This document shows, in pieces, positions 1 to 7,531 of a stretch of 15,996 nt of DNA. The notes beneath the pieces are model-generated. The model saw only the letters and a program-made list of their open reading frames with translations. It was not told the origin of the DNA and ran no database searches. The translations under genes and the position numbers were made by a program. This DNA comes from an uncultured Lachnospiraceae bacterium (GTDB lineage: Bacteria > Bacillota > Clostridia > Lachnospirales > Lachnospiraceae), in contig CAJUTQ010000086.1 in the NCBI GenBank assembly GCA_910589265.1, positions 1 through 15,996 of the forward strand. The letters run 5' to 3'. Numbering within the stretch: the first letter of the stretch is position 1; each line of letters opens with the position of its first letter.

Positions 1-48
1 GTCTATCAGGAGCCGTCAGACATGATAATTAATATGGACAACATCTGA
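1..48 (+). CDS. C-terminal end of an unknown upstream gene (partial)
   Basis: An open frame runs from the first base of the window to a TGA at 46-48 and encodes 15 residues ending in INMDNI. It is too short to identify. It may be the tail of the gene before the agrB-like gene, or only a chance open frame. Nothing else supports it. Confidence 0.2.
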   Translation, partial: VYQEPSDMIINMDNI

Positions 49-106
49 TGAAGGAAGAACGCCTTCTTCTGTTGTCTAATTTTAGAAATTTATTAACCAA
101 GTAGTC

Positions 107-610
107 TTGATTGACTACACCATTATTATACTAGGAGGTGTTTTTTTCCAGAGCATCATCTTTTATATATCTTTGAATGAATTGAGACGATTTGCCGGCG
201 GGTATCACGCCAAAACAGAGAGGAGATGTTTTCTCATTTCCTTTTGCCTCTTAGTCTTTAGCCTAGTTTTTATAAAGTATATAGGACAGTGGGAGGAGAG
301 CCATGTTGCCTTATTTATAGTAACCTTTTTCCAAAGTGTTCTCATCTTCTTCCTTGCTCCTGTAGAAAATGAGAATAAGCTCCTTGATGAAGAAGAGCAA
401 GTAAGATTTAGGAAAAAGGCAAGGCAGATATTAATAGGGGAATGGATCCTCCTCACCTTTTCGTTTAGCTTGAGAGTCTCCTTCATCTTTGTTTCCATAG
501 CTGCAGCAATACAGATTGCCAGCTTAGGAGTCCTATGGGGACAGGTACAAAAGAGAAAATTTGAAAAAGACCTGGATGGCAGCGTTCAGGCAAAGGACGG
601 AAAATGGTGA
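107..610 (+). CDS. agrB: AgrB-like accessory gene regulator protease, short at the N-terminus
   Basis: AgrB proteins are integral membrane cysteine endopeptidases that process the AgrD precursor into a cyclic autoinducing peptide. The protein has the diagnostic block RRFAGGYHAKTERRC: His34 and Cys41 are seven residues apart, as are His77 and Cys84 of Staphylococcus aureus AgrB. The family's APVENENKLLDEEE-type loop and several hydrophobic segments follow. About 40 residues expected before the catalytic His are missing. The only start is a TTG at 107 with no clear ribosome binding site, and an in-frame TAG lies at 83. Another frame at about 33-100 (YG...LLLLSNF) could be a frameshifted remnant of the N-terminus. 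No agrD-like gene follows; instead the stop overlaps the ATG of the VWA gene (ATGGTGA), which suggests translational coupling. The family call is firm; whether the protein is functional is doubtful. Confidence 0.65.
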   Translation: MIDYTIIILGGVFFQSIIFYISLNELRRFAGGYHAKTERRCFLISFCLLVFSLVFIKYIGQWEESHVALFIVTFFQSVLIFFLAPVENENKLLDEEEQVRFRKKARQILIGEWILLTFSFSLRVSFIFVSIAAAIQIASLGVLWGQVQKRKFEKDLDGSVQAKDGKW

Positions 611-2445
611 AAAAACTTGTTGTATTTAGGAAGAGGTTAAAAGCTTGGTATAAAATCTTTGTCATTCCAATGGTCAGCATTTGTTTTTTTGCAGTCCCTG
701 TCTTTGTCAGAGGGGAGGAGATTTCCTCCCCAAGAGACAGTCAGGTAGTTTTTCTCCTGGATGGAAGTAATTCTATGAATTCCCATGGAGGGAGCTTGGC
801 AGTAGATGGACTTCGTCAAATGTTATACAGCCTTCCCTTCCATACCCAGGTAGGTTTTGCAGTATATAACACAGAAATCCAATGCCAAATAGAAGTGGGC
901 GCTCCCTTTGACCAATTAGAGGAAGCTTTTCATAAAGTGGAATATACAGGATACACCAACGCAGGCCTGGGACTGGAGAGGGCAGTTTCTATGTTGTCTA
1001 AAAGGGAAGGGAAAGAAAAACGCATTATTATGATTTCCGATGGGGAAATTGCCCTTAGAGGCAAGGAGGAAACAGCAGAGTCTAAGGAGCAATTTATAAA
1101 AGCTTATGAATCTGCCAGGGAAAAGGGAATAGAGATTCATGTCATTGCAATAGGAGAAGAGGCAGACAAAGAGATGGAAATTTTGGAAGCTGCCAGGGCT
1201 ACAGGAGGGAAGGCATACAAGGAAGGGGCCCAGGGAACCTTATCCCAGATGATAGAAAATCTTGTAAAAGAGGAGTTGAAAGTTCCAAGAAGATCGGTAG
1301 GCACAGCCTCTTTGGAAAGAGAATCAGGAAGAGGAGAGTGGGATATAGACATTCCCGTAAAGGGAGCCCTTAGGGCAAGAATATTGCTCATAGGCAGTCA
1401 GGGGGTGAGCAATGTCCAGGCCAGTTACATGGCAGAAAAAGGGAAGATTATTACAGGAGAAAGATTTGCAGCCGTTGATTTGGAAAAGCCCCAGGGAGAT
1501 AGGATTCATCTTGTCTTTGACAAAAGGGAGAACACAGGAGTGGACGCTTACCTTATGTTGGAATATGAAGGGGCTCTATCTGTAGAGACCAGTTTTGAGA
1601 AGGTTCAAAAGGAAGAGAAAGAACAGGGGAAATCTATGGAAGCCACTCCTATCCTTCACCTTTCCATGAGACTTATGAACCAGCATGGGGAGAGGAAAAA
1701 CTTATGGGAAACAGAAGGTTACCAGGGGCATCCGGTATTCTATGAGGTTAACGGACAGCCCTTTGAGGGGAAAGTAGAAGAGGGTATTCTGCTTCATTCT
1801 ATGGAAGGGGATGAAATTCAAAAAGTGGCTGTGTCCCTAGATATGGATTCTTTCCCCGAGATGTTTTATATAGAACAGCCTGTAGAGGTAGATGTGGAAT
1901 GGCCAAAAGAGGAGCCAAAACAAAATTACGTTCCTCTGTGGGGCATTATGGGAGGACTGGGAGGGGCTCTTCTATGTATTTTCTTTCTCTGGAAGAAAAG
2001 AGATAGAGCAACCCTAATCTATGTGGAAAAGGGAAATCATGGACAAAATCTGGAGAAATACGAGACAAAATCCTGCCAATATACAGGGAAATTAAATATA
2101 TATGTGGTGCAGTCAAAAAGTGGAAAAGACTATCCACCCTCTACCTTTTTCCTCTTTGGAAGGAAAAGTACTAGAATGACATTCGCATGGATACTAGAGC
2201 AGTGTAAAATAAAACTAGGAAGTAGTGGGCCAGAAGATATTGTTTTTTATCCAGGGGCGGATAAGGCAGTTATTGTCATGGATCAGTCCAAACAGTGTAC
2301 AGTCATGAGAGGAATGGAAATATTGAAAAAAGGAATTGGGTATCCAGTTTTTTATCATGAAAAGCTTACCATAACCTTAGAAGATGGAATGACAGAATTG
2401 GAAATACATTATAAAAATCTAAAACCAAGAGAACGGGATATGTGA
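604..2445 (+). CDS. membrane-anchored von Willebrand factor A domain protein
   Basis: 613 residues. A basic N-terminus and hydrophobic stretch (about 18-36, ending VRGEE) form a signal peptide or anchor. The VWA domain covers about 46-225 and has a complete metal-ion-dependent adhesion site: D53-G-S55-N-S57, T118 in GYTNAG, and D146 in ISDGE. A beta-rich region follows, then one membrane helix at about 444-465 and the basic sequence WKKRDRA. This predicts an extracellular VWA domain and a cytoplasmic tail of about 150 residues. The tail is beta-rich and may be a degenerate FHA-like fold, but it lacks clear FHA motifs. The ATG overlaps the end of the agrB-like gene and the sheath gene follows within 21 bases, so it belongs to the operon. 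VWA domains bind protein ligands through a metal ion; an anchoring or docking role is inference. Confidence 0.85.
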   Translation: MVKKLVVFRKRLKAWYKIFVIPMVSICFFAVPVFVRGEEISSPRDSQVVFLLDGSNSMNSHGGSLAVDGLRQMLYSLPFHTQVGFAVYNTEIQCQIEVGAPFDQLEEAFHKVEYTGYTNAGLGLERAVSMLSKREGKEKRIIMISDGEIALRGKEETAESKEQFIKAYESAREKGIEIHVIAIGEEADKEMEILEAARATGGKAYKEGAQGTLSQMIENLVKEELKVPRRSVGTASLERESGRGEWDIDIPVKGALRARILLIGSQGVSNVQASYMAEKGKIITGERFAAVDLEKPQGDRIHLVFDKRENTGVDAYLMLEYEGALSVETSFEKVQKEEKEQGKSMEATPILHLSMRLMNQHGERKNLWETEGYQGHPVFYEVNGQPFEGKVEEGILLHSMEGDEIQKVAVSLDMDSFPEMFYIEQPVEVDVEWPKEEPKQNYVPLWGIMGGLGGALLCIFFLWKKRDRATLIYVEKGNHGQNLEKYETKSCQYTGKLNIYVVQSKSGKDYPPSTFFLFGRKSTRMTFAWILEQCKIKLGSSGPEDIVFYPGADKAVIVMDQSKQCTVMRGMEILKKGIGYPVFYHEKLTITLEDGMTELEIHYKNLKPRERDM

Positions 2446-2465
2446 AGTGTGAAAGGAGGAAAGGG

Positions 2466-4646
2466 ATGGGAACGACCATTCATCAGACAAACAGAACAAT
2501 GCTTATGGAAACTTTAAATCCAGAAAAGATGGATTTCCTTACATTAGTAGGGGATGTGCGGGGAAAGGAAAGCCTTTCTGACGATAAGATCAAAGAGATC
2601 AATGAACATCTTCTTGTACGGAGTTTTTCAGAGGCTATTGAAAAATTTGAGCCAACGGTTTACTGCTATTTTAATGCCAATAATCAAAAGGTCATGTACA
2701 GCTTGGAGAAGCCAGAAACAATACCAGAGGAAATGATTACGAAAATTCCAATGAATGAGAAAAATGAAGTGTTAAATATGCTTATTTCCATGATTGATAC
2801 AAAGAGGGCAGAAGGAGTTATTAACGTTGATTTTAAATTTGAAAAACTAACAGATATGATATCTCCCAAAAAAGTTATGGATGATATTAAACAGAATAGA
2901 AAAGAGCTTCAGTACACGTATGGGGAATATGCAAAGCTGGAAGAGGGAGATCCAAAGAAAAAAGATTTGGCGGACAGACTCAATGTTATGTTTGAGGAGG
3001 CCAGCGCCAATTATAACAATGTGATGGCTATGCTTCCCTTGGCTATTGAAGATATTAAGACAAGACTTCTCATGGGTGAGGGAGGAGAGAAAAAAGATAA
3101 TACCCCTCTATCCCTTGGTGTTCTCAGCATGGGGGATGATGGAGAGTTGAAAGTATTGGAAGCTCCAAAAACAGAAAGCACGGCTCTTGTAGCAGTGGAT
3201 GACCAGGTAAACGCAGGGCTTATTGAGGCGCTGAAAGAAGACTATGACGCTCTCAATGAGGAAAGCAACAGTTATACAAGGGCGCTTGTAGCGAGAACTT
3301 TCTGCCCTTTGACGTCTACCATGGAGAGTGGGATTGACAGAGAGAAAGAAGTAGCCAATTACAATGCTTACCTGGCTTTCTATAAGGAAAGTAAGGATGG
3401 TTTTATTAAAACAGTAAAACCTTTGATTGAGAAGCTCCTGGGCATTTGGTGTTTTTTTGAACAATACCCTAAAAAGATGAAAGGCATGAGGCCTTCTATG
3501 CTTATTACAAATCAGTCTTTGGAAATGATGGCAAAGTCCAGCAATATTTCCCGGCTTATTACTTATTTAAACACTGTCAATGCTAAAAATGACTTTACCA
3601 ACACAGTATGGTATGGAGTTGTTCCCTCTGTCTCCTTAGAGCAGTATTCCAAAATGAAGATTACAAGGGAGAGGTTTAAAGGAAATGCGGCGACTGTAAA
3701 GACAGATGTAAACAGTGTAGAAGCATTAGCAAGAATATTAGATGTATTGAAAGATTATGAGGTTCAATGTTTTTTCAGTTATGAGACAGGAGACACAACA
3801 ACCTTTAACATATTAGCAACAGAAGGAATTGAAAAATATGAGGAGAGATGCGCTCCTCTCATAGGTAAGTCGTACAGTGAATATGCAATTCCCTGTATTC
3901 CCAATTTTACCATTATTCCAAAGGACAAGTCTGGCGTTATATTAGACAGAAAAATGGTTATCAATGAAGACGATATGATTGAGCTATCGAAAGAAAATGA
4001 AGATATTATGAAGTTATGGATTGACGGTGTTTATGTAGGGGCTGCTTATGTGGCGGCAGGTCTTGTGGCTGCCTATCAAAGTCCAGATTATTTAAAGGAA
4101 AAGTTTGGACGAGGAGTAGATCCCCAGCTGCCAGGAGTGCGGTTTGATATAGAAGCAGAAAATCATTCTTTAACCGTTCATACAATGATGGCAAAGGAAA
4201 TTACAGGATTCACCAATTCTATTAAAGCAGATATAAACCGAAAAAATTTCGGATTTGTGTTCTCCTCGGAAAATGCTGTTTATCAAGGAGGAAACATCAC
4301 AAATATTATGGTATACAAGGCAAGAAACCTTTTATCTGATGGTGCAGTTTTTGAGCCAATTTATAAAACCCAGGTAACTTCTTATATTGAAAGGATTATG
4401 CGCCACGGCACCGGGGATTTTAAGGAGGATTCTATTATAAAGTTTTTCTCCAATAACCCTAACAGTCAGAAAAGTCAATGGATGGCAAAGCGGGAATGTG
4501 TCAACGCCATACTAGGAAAAGGGGACGACATTACTTATATCATTGACGAGGAAAATGGATACTGTACATTAGACATTACCTTTAACGGCAATGTGAAAAA
4601 TTTAGAAGTGGAAATTAACCGCCTAAACGCAGCAGGCAGAGTGTAA
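2466..4646 (+). CDS. contractile sheath-like protein (TssB/TssC or phage tail-sheath type)
   Basis: 726 residues from the ATG at 2466, which has AGGAGG at 2454-2459. A GTG at 2442 in the same frame overlaps the previous stop but would put the ribosome site inside the gene. No signal peptide or membrane helix is visible. The N-terminal part has a helical segment, FEKLTDMISPKKVMDDIKQ, which recalls the segment of TssB that packs against TssC. The C-terminal third has the order of phage and type VI sheath ends: a G-rich stretch (SSENAVYQGGNITNIMVYKAR), a YIERIMRHG helix, then an IDEENGYCTLDITF strand. In contractile systems this subunit forms the sleeve whose contraction drives the inner tube. 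Two tube-like genes follow directly, which supports the call. It is longer than TssC (about 500 residues), as expected for a TssB-TssC-like fusion. The assignment rests on pattern and context; a remote-homology search was not possible. Confidence 0.6.
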   Translation: MGTTIHQTNRTMLMETLNPEKMDFLTLVGDVRGKESLSDDKIKEINEHLLVRSFSEAIEKFEPTVYCYFNANNQKVMYSLEKPETIPEEMITKIPMNEKNEVLNMLISMIDTKRAEGVINVDFKFEKLTDMISPKKVMDDIKQNRKELQYTYGEYAKLEEGDPKKKDLADRLNVMFEEASANYNNVMAMLPLAIEDIKTRLLMGEGGEKKDNTPLSLGVLSMGDDGELKVLEAPKTESTALVAVDDQVNAGLIEALKEDYDALNEESNSYTRALVARTFCPLTSTMESGIDREKEVANYNAYLAFYKESKDGFIKTVKPLIEKLLGIWCFFEQYPKKMKGMRPSMLITNQSLEMMAKSSNISRLITYLNTVNAKNDFTNTVWYGVVPSVSLEQYSKMKITRERFKGNAATVKTDVNSVEALARILDVLKDYEVQCFFSYETGDTTTFNILATEGIEKYEERCAPLIGKSYSEYAIPCIPNFTIIPKDKSGVILDRKMVINEDDMIELSKENEDIMKLWIDGVYVGAAYVAAGLVAAYQSPDYLKEKFGRGVDPQLPGVRFDIEAENHSLTVHTMMAKEITGFTNSIKADINRKNFGFVFSSENAVYQGGNITNIMVYKARNLLSDGAVFEPIYKTQVTSYIERIMRHGTGDFKEDSIIKFFSNNPNSQKSQWMAKRECVNAILGKGDDITYIIDEENGYCTLDITFNGNVKNLEVEINRLNAAGRV

Positions 4647-4745
4647 GAAAGATGAAAAGAGGTATGCAATGTCTGGATAGGGAAGACAATCCCTGGCTGG
4701 ATATTACATAAATAAAAAACATTCAAAGTACAAAGGAGGAATAAG

Positions 4746-5177
4746 ATGGGATTTCGAATGAACATCACAGGAGGGGCTGAGCCCATTACGTTTGATGAGA
4801 GGAGCCTTTTAAAGGTAGATTTTGCCTCTGCATCAGCAAAGGATTCCAATGCCAGGGCAACGGACTATGGTCTAAGTGTAAGGGTATGGGGAAAGATGCT
4901 TTACAAATTGGGAGGAGAGGGAAGCGACGCCACCTTAGAGCTGGCCAAGTGGTCCCAGGTGCCTTCAGAAAAGGCAGACTGTTACCGGAATGCAGAAATC
5001 ACCGTTGTATCTGCAGGACAAGTAGTACGTCAGTTTACCCTTCCCAACGCCTTTGTCGTGGAATACAGTGAAGAAGTAGACGACGAAAGCGGAGTAGGTA
5101 CATTTTACATTAACATGAAACAGAAAAAAGATGAGAACGCAGTAGCTAAAATCGAAGGCGGTTTTAGCGGAGAATAA
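4746..5177 (+). CDS. Hcp/tail-tube-like protein, first copy
   Basis: 143 residues, beta-rich, with no signal peptide or membrane helix; the ribosome site AAAGGAGGA precedes the ATG. The pattern DSNAR...DYG, LAKW, PSEKADCYR, PNAFVVEYSEE, then GTFYINMKQKKD resembles the small beta-barrel Hcp/tail-tube family. Hcp rings stack inside the sheath and are ejected with the spike. The gene is followed after 12 bases by a paralogue sharing the DSNAR, EKADCYR, PNAF and KQKKD blocks. It follows the sheath-like gene after a 99-base gap. A phage tail tube protein is the alternative name for the same fold. The fold call is moderately secure; the role is inferred from the neighbours. Confidence 0.65.
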   Translation: MGFRMNITGGAEPITFDERSLLKVDFASASAKDSNARATDYGLSVRVWGKMLYKLGGEGSDATLELAKWSQVPSEKADCYRNAEITVVSAGQVVRQFTLPNAFVVEYSEEVDDESGVGTFYINMKQKKDENAVAKIEGGFSGE

Positions 5178-5189
5178 GGAGGTTTTGAC

Positions 5190-5621
5190 ATGTCTTATAA
5201 AGTAAATATTGAAGGTGTGGAAAGCTTTGAGATAGCAAAGGAATGTGTGAGAAGTGTGAAGTATACAACAGATATTCCTTTGGACTCCAACGCCAGGACA
5301 AAGGATGTGGGAAGCACTATCACCATAACAGGGAGAATATTGACAGCAGTGGATGGAGATCCTTTTGACAGTACAAGGAAGCTGGCTCTTTGGTCCGCTG
5401 TCCCAGCAGAAAAGGCAGACTGCTACAGGAAGGTAACGATAGAGCATATTGCAGCAGGAGTGATGGAGAGGAAATACTTTTTTCCCAATGCCTTTGTCAT
5501 TGATTACCGAGAAGACTTTGGAGATGGAGAAGGAACAGGAACCTTTACCTTAGTTATAAAACAAAAGAAAGATAAGCTGGCCATGGTTACCGTTGAGGGA
5601 GGCTATGCAGCTGCCGAATAA
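5190..5621 (+). CDS. Hcp/tail-tube-like protein, second copy
   Basis: 143 residues and a clear paralogue of the preceding gene. Shared blocks are DSNAR, LA.WS.VP.EKADCYR, PNAFV.(D/E)Y.E, GTF and KQKKD, while the N-terminal 30 residues and the middle differ. It has a near-perfect AAGGAGG site at 5176-5182 that overlaps the stop of the first copy, so high expression is likely. Two different tube subunits occur in several extracellular contractile systems, where one forms most of the tube and the other a junction with sheath or baseplate. Whether that division exists here is inference. A strong terminator follows, so this is the last gene of the structural block. Confidence 0.65.
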   Translation: MSYKVNIEGVESFEIAKECVRSVKYTTDIPLDSNARTKDVGSTITITGRILTAVDGDPFDSTRKLALWSAVPAEKADCYRKVTIEHIAAGVMERKYFFPNAFVIDYREDFGDGEGTGTFTLVIKQKKDKLAMVTVEGGYAAAE

Positions 5622-5655
5622 AAGAGGAAAACAAGGCAGGCAGCAGTAGAAAGAA

Positions 5656-5696
5656 GGGCGTCCCCAGTAAAAAGTGGGGGCGCCCCTTTTCTCTCT
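5656..5696 (+). terminator. intrinsic terminator after the tube genes
   Basis: An 11-bp stem (GGGCGTCCCCA at 5656-5666 with TGGGGGCGCCC at 5675-5685, one G-T pair) has an 8-base loop and is followed by CTTTTCTCTCT. It sits 34 bases after the second tube gene and just before the J-domain gene. No obvious promoter lies between, so it probably lowers, rather than blocks, transcription of the downstream genes relative to tube and sheath. Confidence 0.85.
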
Positions 5697-5732
5697 ATGG
5701 GCAATTCCTTTTGGAAAAGAGAGGCGGGAAAG

Positions 5733-6140
5733 ATGATAGAAGAAAATTATTATGATGTGTTAGGAGTTTCAAAGAGAGCCTCAGAAGAGGAGATCAAAAA
5801 AGTTTATAGACAACTGTCCAAAAAGTATCACCCGGATATGAACCAAGGGGAGGGGGAAGAGAAAGGAAAATCTTTGGAAAAGTTTTTGAAAATAAAAAAA
5901 GCCTATGAAGTATTGGGAGACAAGGCAAAAAGAGAGGAATATGATAAGAGATTTGCTTCTAGTAAACAGAGGGAAAAAACGGGGACAAGAAAAGAGAAAA
6001 GCTTTGATTTTTCCCATATGGAAGAAAACTTTCAGGAGTTTTTTGGATTCTGTCCGAAGGGGGAAAGAAAAGAGAGACAGAAAACAAATCCCCTGGACGT
6101 TCAGGATTTGTTTGAGCGGTATATGGGGATAAAGAAATAG
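5733..6140 (+). CDS. J-domain (DnaJ-like) co-chaperone
   Basis: 135 residues. The J domain occupies about residues 5-72: YYDVLGVSKRASEEEIKKVY, an intact HPD at 33-35, and KAYEVLGDKAKREEYD. There is no G/F region, zinc finger or client-binding domain of classical DnaJ, so this is a class III J-protein. The rest is a charged linker and a short tail ending LFERYMGIKK. J domains stimulate the ATPase of Hsp70 and direct it to a client. The ATG at 5733 is chosen because the upstream in-frame ATG (5697) lies at the end of the terminator and adds only 12 residues. The likely client is a sheath, tube or Rhs component, but this is inferred from location only. Confidence 0.9.
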   Translation: MIEENYYDVLGVSKRASEEEIKKVYRQLSKKYHPDMNQGEGEEKGKSLEKFLKIKKAYEVLGDKAKREEYDKRFASSKQREKTGTRKEKSFDFSHMEENFQEFFGFCPKGERKERQKTNPLDVQDLFERYMGIKK

Positions 6141-6175
6141 TCTAAAAAGAGGGTCAATGGGAAGGGAGGAACAGG

Positions 6176-6721
6176 ATGGATAAAAAAAGAGGAATAGATT
6201 TAGCCATTGTATGTGTATGTGGGGCTATAGGAGGGATTGCTTTATTTTACATAGAGGAGGGGAGTTTCAGGACGGCTGTTCTTGTGGTAAGCGGCATCCT
6301 TGCCTTTGTATTTTTCCTCTTAGCCATAAGAGAGGGGATGGAAAAAGGAGGGGACGGCTCTTCCTTTTCCAAACAGTCTGGGCCTATTTTGGAACTGGTG
6401 CTTTTAAGCGAAGAGGACACCCAGCTTATGGCATGGGATATGTACGGCAAGGTGAGTATGGTCATTGGGAGATCTGGAAAAAACAGTTTGGCAGACGTAG
6501 ATCTAAGCCAAAGCCCCCATGGGGGAATGGTAGATGAGGAACATGGAGTTTTAAATTTTTCAGGGGGAAATTGGTATGTGGAAGATTTAGGAAGTGAAAA
6601 TGGAACGAGCATAAAGAAAGGACAGGATGGGAAAATATACCGCCTTTCTTCTGGGAATCCTTGCATTGTGGAACGGGGAGATGAAATTCTCGTAGGAAGG
6701 AATCATTTGTTAATTAGATAA
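6176..6721 (+). CDS. membrane protein with C-terminal FHA domain
   Basis: 181 residues. Two membrane helices lie at about 9-26 and 32-50, leaving the C-terminal FHA domain (about 75-181) in the cytoplasm. FHA domains bind phosphothreonine peptides. Visible landmarks are G98-R99 (IGRSG), H123 (EEHG, where the usual S-x-x-H Ser is not conserved) and the N142-G143 of SENGTS. The end VERGDEILVGRNHLLIR is a typical final FHA strand. The ribosome site GGGAGGAAC is well placed. It lies between a J-domain gene and another FHA gene, and a PP2C-like gene is downstream. A phospho-dependent assembly switch is the natural reading, by analogy with the Fha protein of type VI secretion. Confidence 0.85.
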   Translation: MDKKRGIDLAIVCVCGAIGGIALFYIEEGSFRTAVLVVSGILAFVFFLLAIREGMEKGGDGSSFSKQSGPILELVLLSEEDTQLMAWDMYGKVSMVIGRSGKNSLADVDLSQSPHGGMVDEEHGVLNFSGGNWYVEDLGSENGTSIKKGQDGKIYRLSSGNPCIVERGDEILVGRNHLLIR

Positions 6722-6736
6722 AAAGGAGGGATAGAA

Positions 6737-7243
6737 ATGGGCAACAGCAATTTGATCCGCTGCCAGAATGGACATATGTTTTCTGCAAGACGATACGGAA
6801 CCGTATGTCCATACTGTAATATTGAGACGGCGACCAAGGAGAGAAAGGAAACAGGCTGCAATGAGGAAGCATTGGAAGAAATGCTCTTTGTCCAGGAGAC
6901 AGCCCCTGTGTGCGGCTGGATTGTCTGTATTTCCGGGCCAAGACAGGGGAAGGATTATAAGATTAAAGAGGGAAAGAACTTTATAGGAAGAGCCGACGAT
7001 ATGGATATTCAAATTCTTGGGGACAATAAAATTTCCAGGAGAAATCACGGTGTGATTGTATTTGATCCTAAGAAAAAGGAAACCGTGCTTTTGCCTGGGG
7101 ACAGCAATGGAATTGTCTATTTGAACGATAATGCAGTTTATACTCCCGAAGTATTAAAAATTTATGATACAATAGAGATGGGGGAAAGTATTTTTGTATT
7201 TATTCCCTTTTGCGGGGAGAGTTTTATGTGGGAACAAAGGTGA
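6737..7243 (+). CDS. zinc-ribbon plus FHA domain protein
   Basis: 168 residues, soluble. The N-terminus carries C9-x3-H13 and C24-x2-C27 (CQNGH...CPYC), a compact zinc-ribbon-like knuckle. A short linker leads to an FHA domain from about residue 60: G84-R85 in FIGRADD, then S100-R-R-N-H104, the standard S-x-x-H phosphothreonine-site motif, and NGIVYLND. The core is better conserved than in the preceding membrane FHA protein, so this one is the better candidate for true phosphopeptide binding. The start has AAAAGGAGGG at 6720-6729, 15 bases after the previous stop. The zinc knuckle may bind a partner protein or nucleic acid; nothing in the sequence decides which. Confidence 0.85.
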   Translation: MGNSNLIRCQNGHMFSARRYGTVCPYCNIETATKERKETGCNEEALEEMLFVQETAPVCGWIVCISGPRQGKDYKIKEGKNFIGRADDMDIQILGDNKISRRNHGVIVFDPKKKETVLLPGDSNGIVYLNDNAVYTPEVLKIYDTIEMGESIFVFIPFCGESFMWEQR

Positions 7244-7274
7244 TGAAGGATAGGTTATAGAAAGGAGAGAACGA

Positions 7275-7445
7275 ATGGCCATCACAGAAGAGGAAAGTCT
7301 CATAGAACTTGCCTCCCTATTAAAGGGAGGACATGACAAGAAAATCATAGACGAGAAGGAGATGAAAAAATTCATTGAGGCAGTGAGAGAGAAGGAATCG
7401 CAGAAAGTGCCAGAATATAGTTTTAATATATATAATTCAGAGTAA
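7275..7445 (+). CDS. small charged helical protein, 56 residues
   Basis: A complete small gene starting MAITEEESLIEL and ending NIYNSE, with ribosome site AAAGGAGAG at 7261-7269 and the ATG at 7275. The composition is rich in Glu and Lys and is mostly helical by eye (IDEKEMKKFIEAVREKE), without membrane helix or signal peptide. It follows the FHA gene after 31 bases, so it belongs to the same operon. I do not recognise a family. It may be an adaptor or chaperone of the apparatus, but there is no direct evidence for a role. Confidence 0.7.
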   Translation: MAITEEESLIELASLLKGGHDKKIIDEKEMKKFIEAVREKESQKVPEYSFNIYNSE

Positions 7446-7531
7446 TTAAAAAACATAATGATTGACATGACTAATTGTCACAGAAAAGTTATAAGGATTT
7501 GTGTAAATAGTAAGATGTGAATACATAGAAA

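Noticed and set aside
53..70. Hairpin GGAAGAA/TTCTTCT with a 4-base loop before the agrB-like gene
   Set aside because: Short, A/T-rich stem and no T run directly after it; too weak to call a terminator.
4652..4711. 19-codon frame between the sheath and tube genes (starts MKRGMQCLD), containing a 5-bp hairpin at 4679-4694
   Set aside because: Poor ribosome site and very short; nothing else supports translation or a regulatory role.
5697..5732. Upstream ATG that would extend the J-domain protein by 12 residues
   Set aside because: It lies at the end of the terminator T-tract and has no ribosome site; the ATG at 5733 starts just before the J domain as usual.
7463..7480. TGACA/TGTCA inverted repeat and a TTGACA box as promoter or operator
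   Set aside because: The nearest TATAAG is 22 bases away, too far for a -10 box, and a 5-bp inverted repeat is common by chance.
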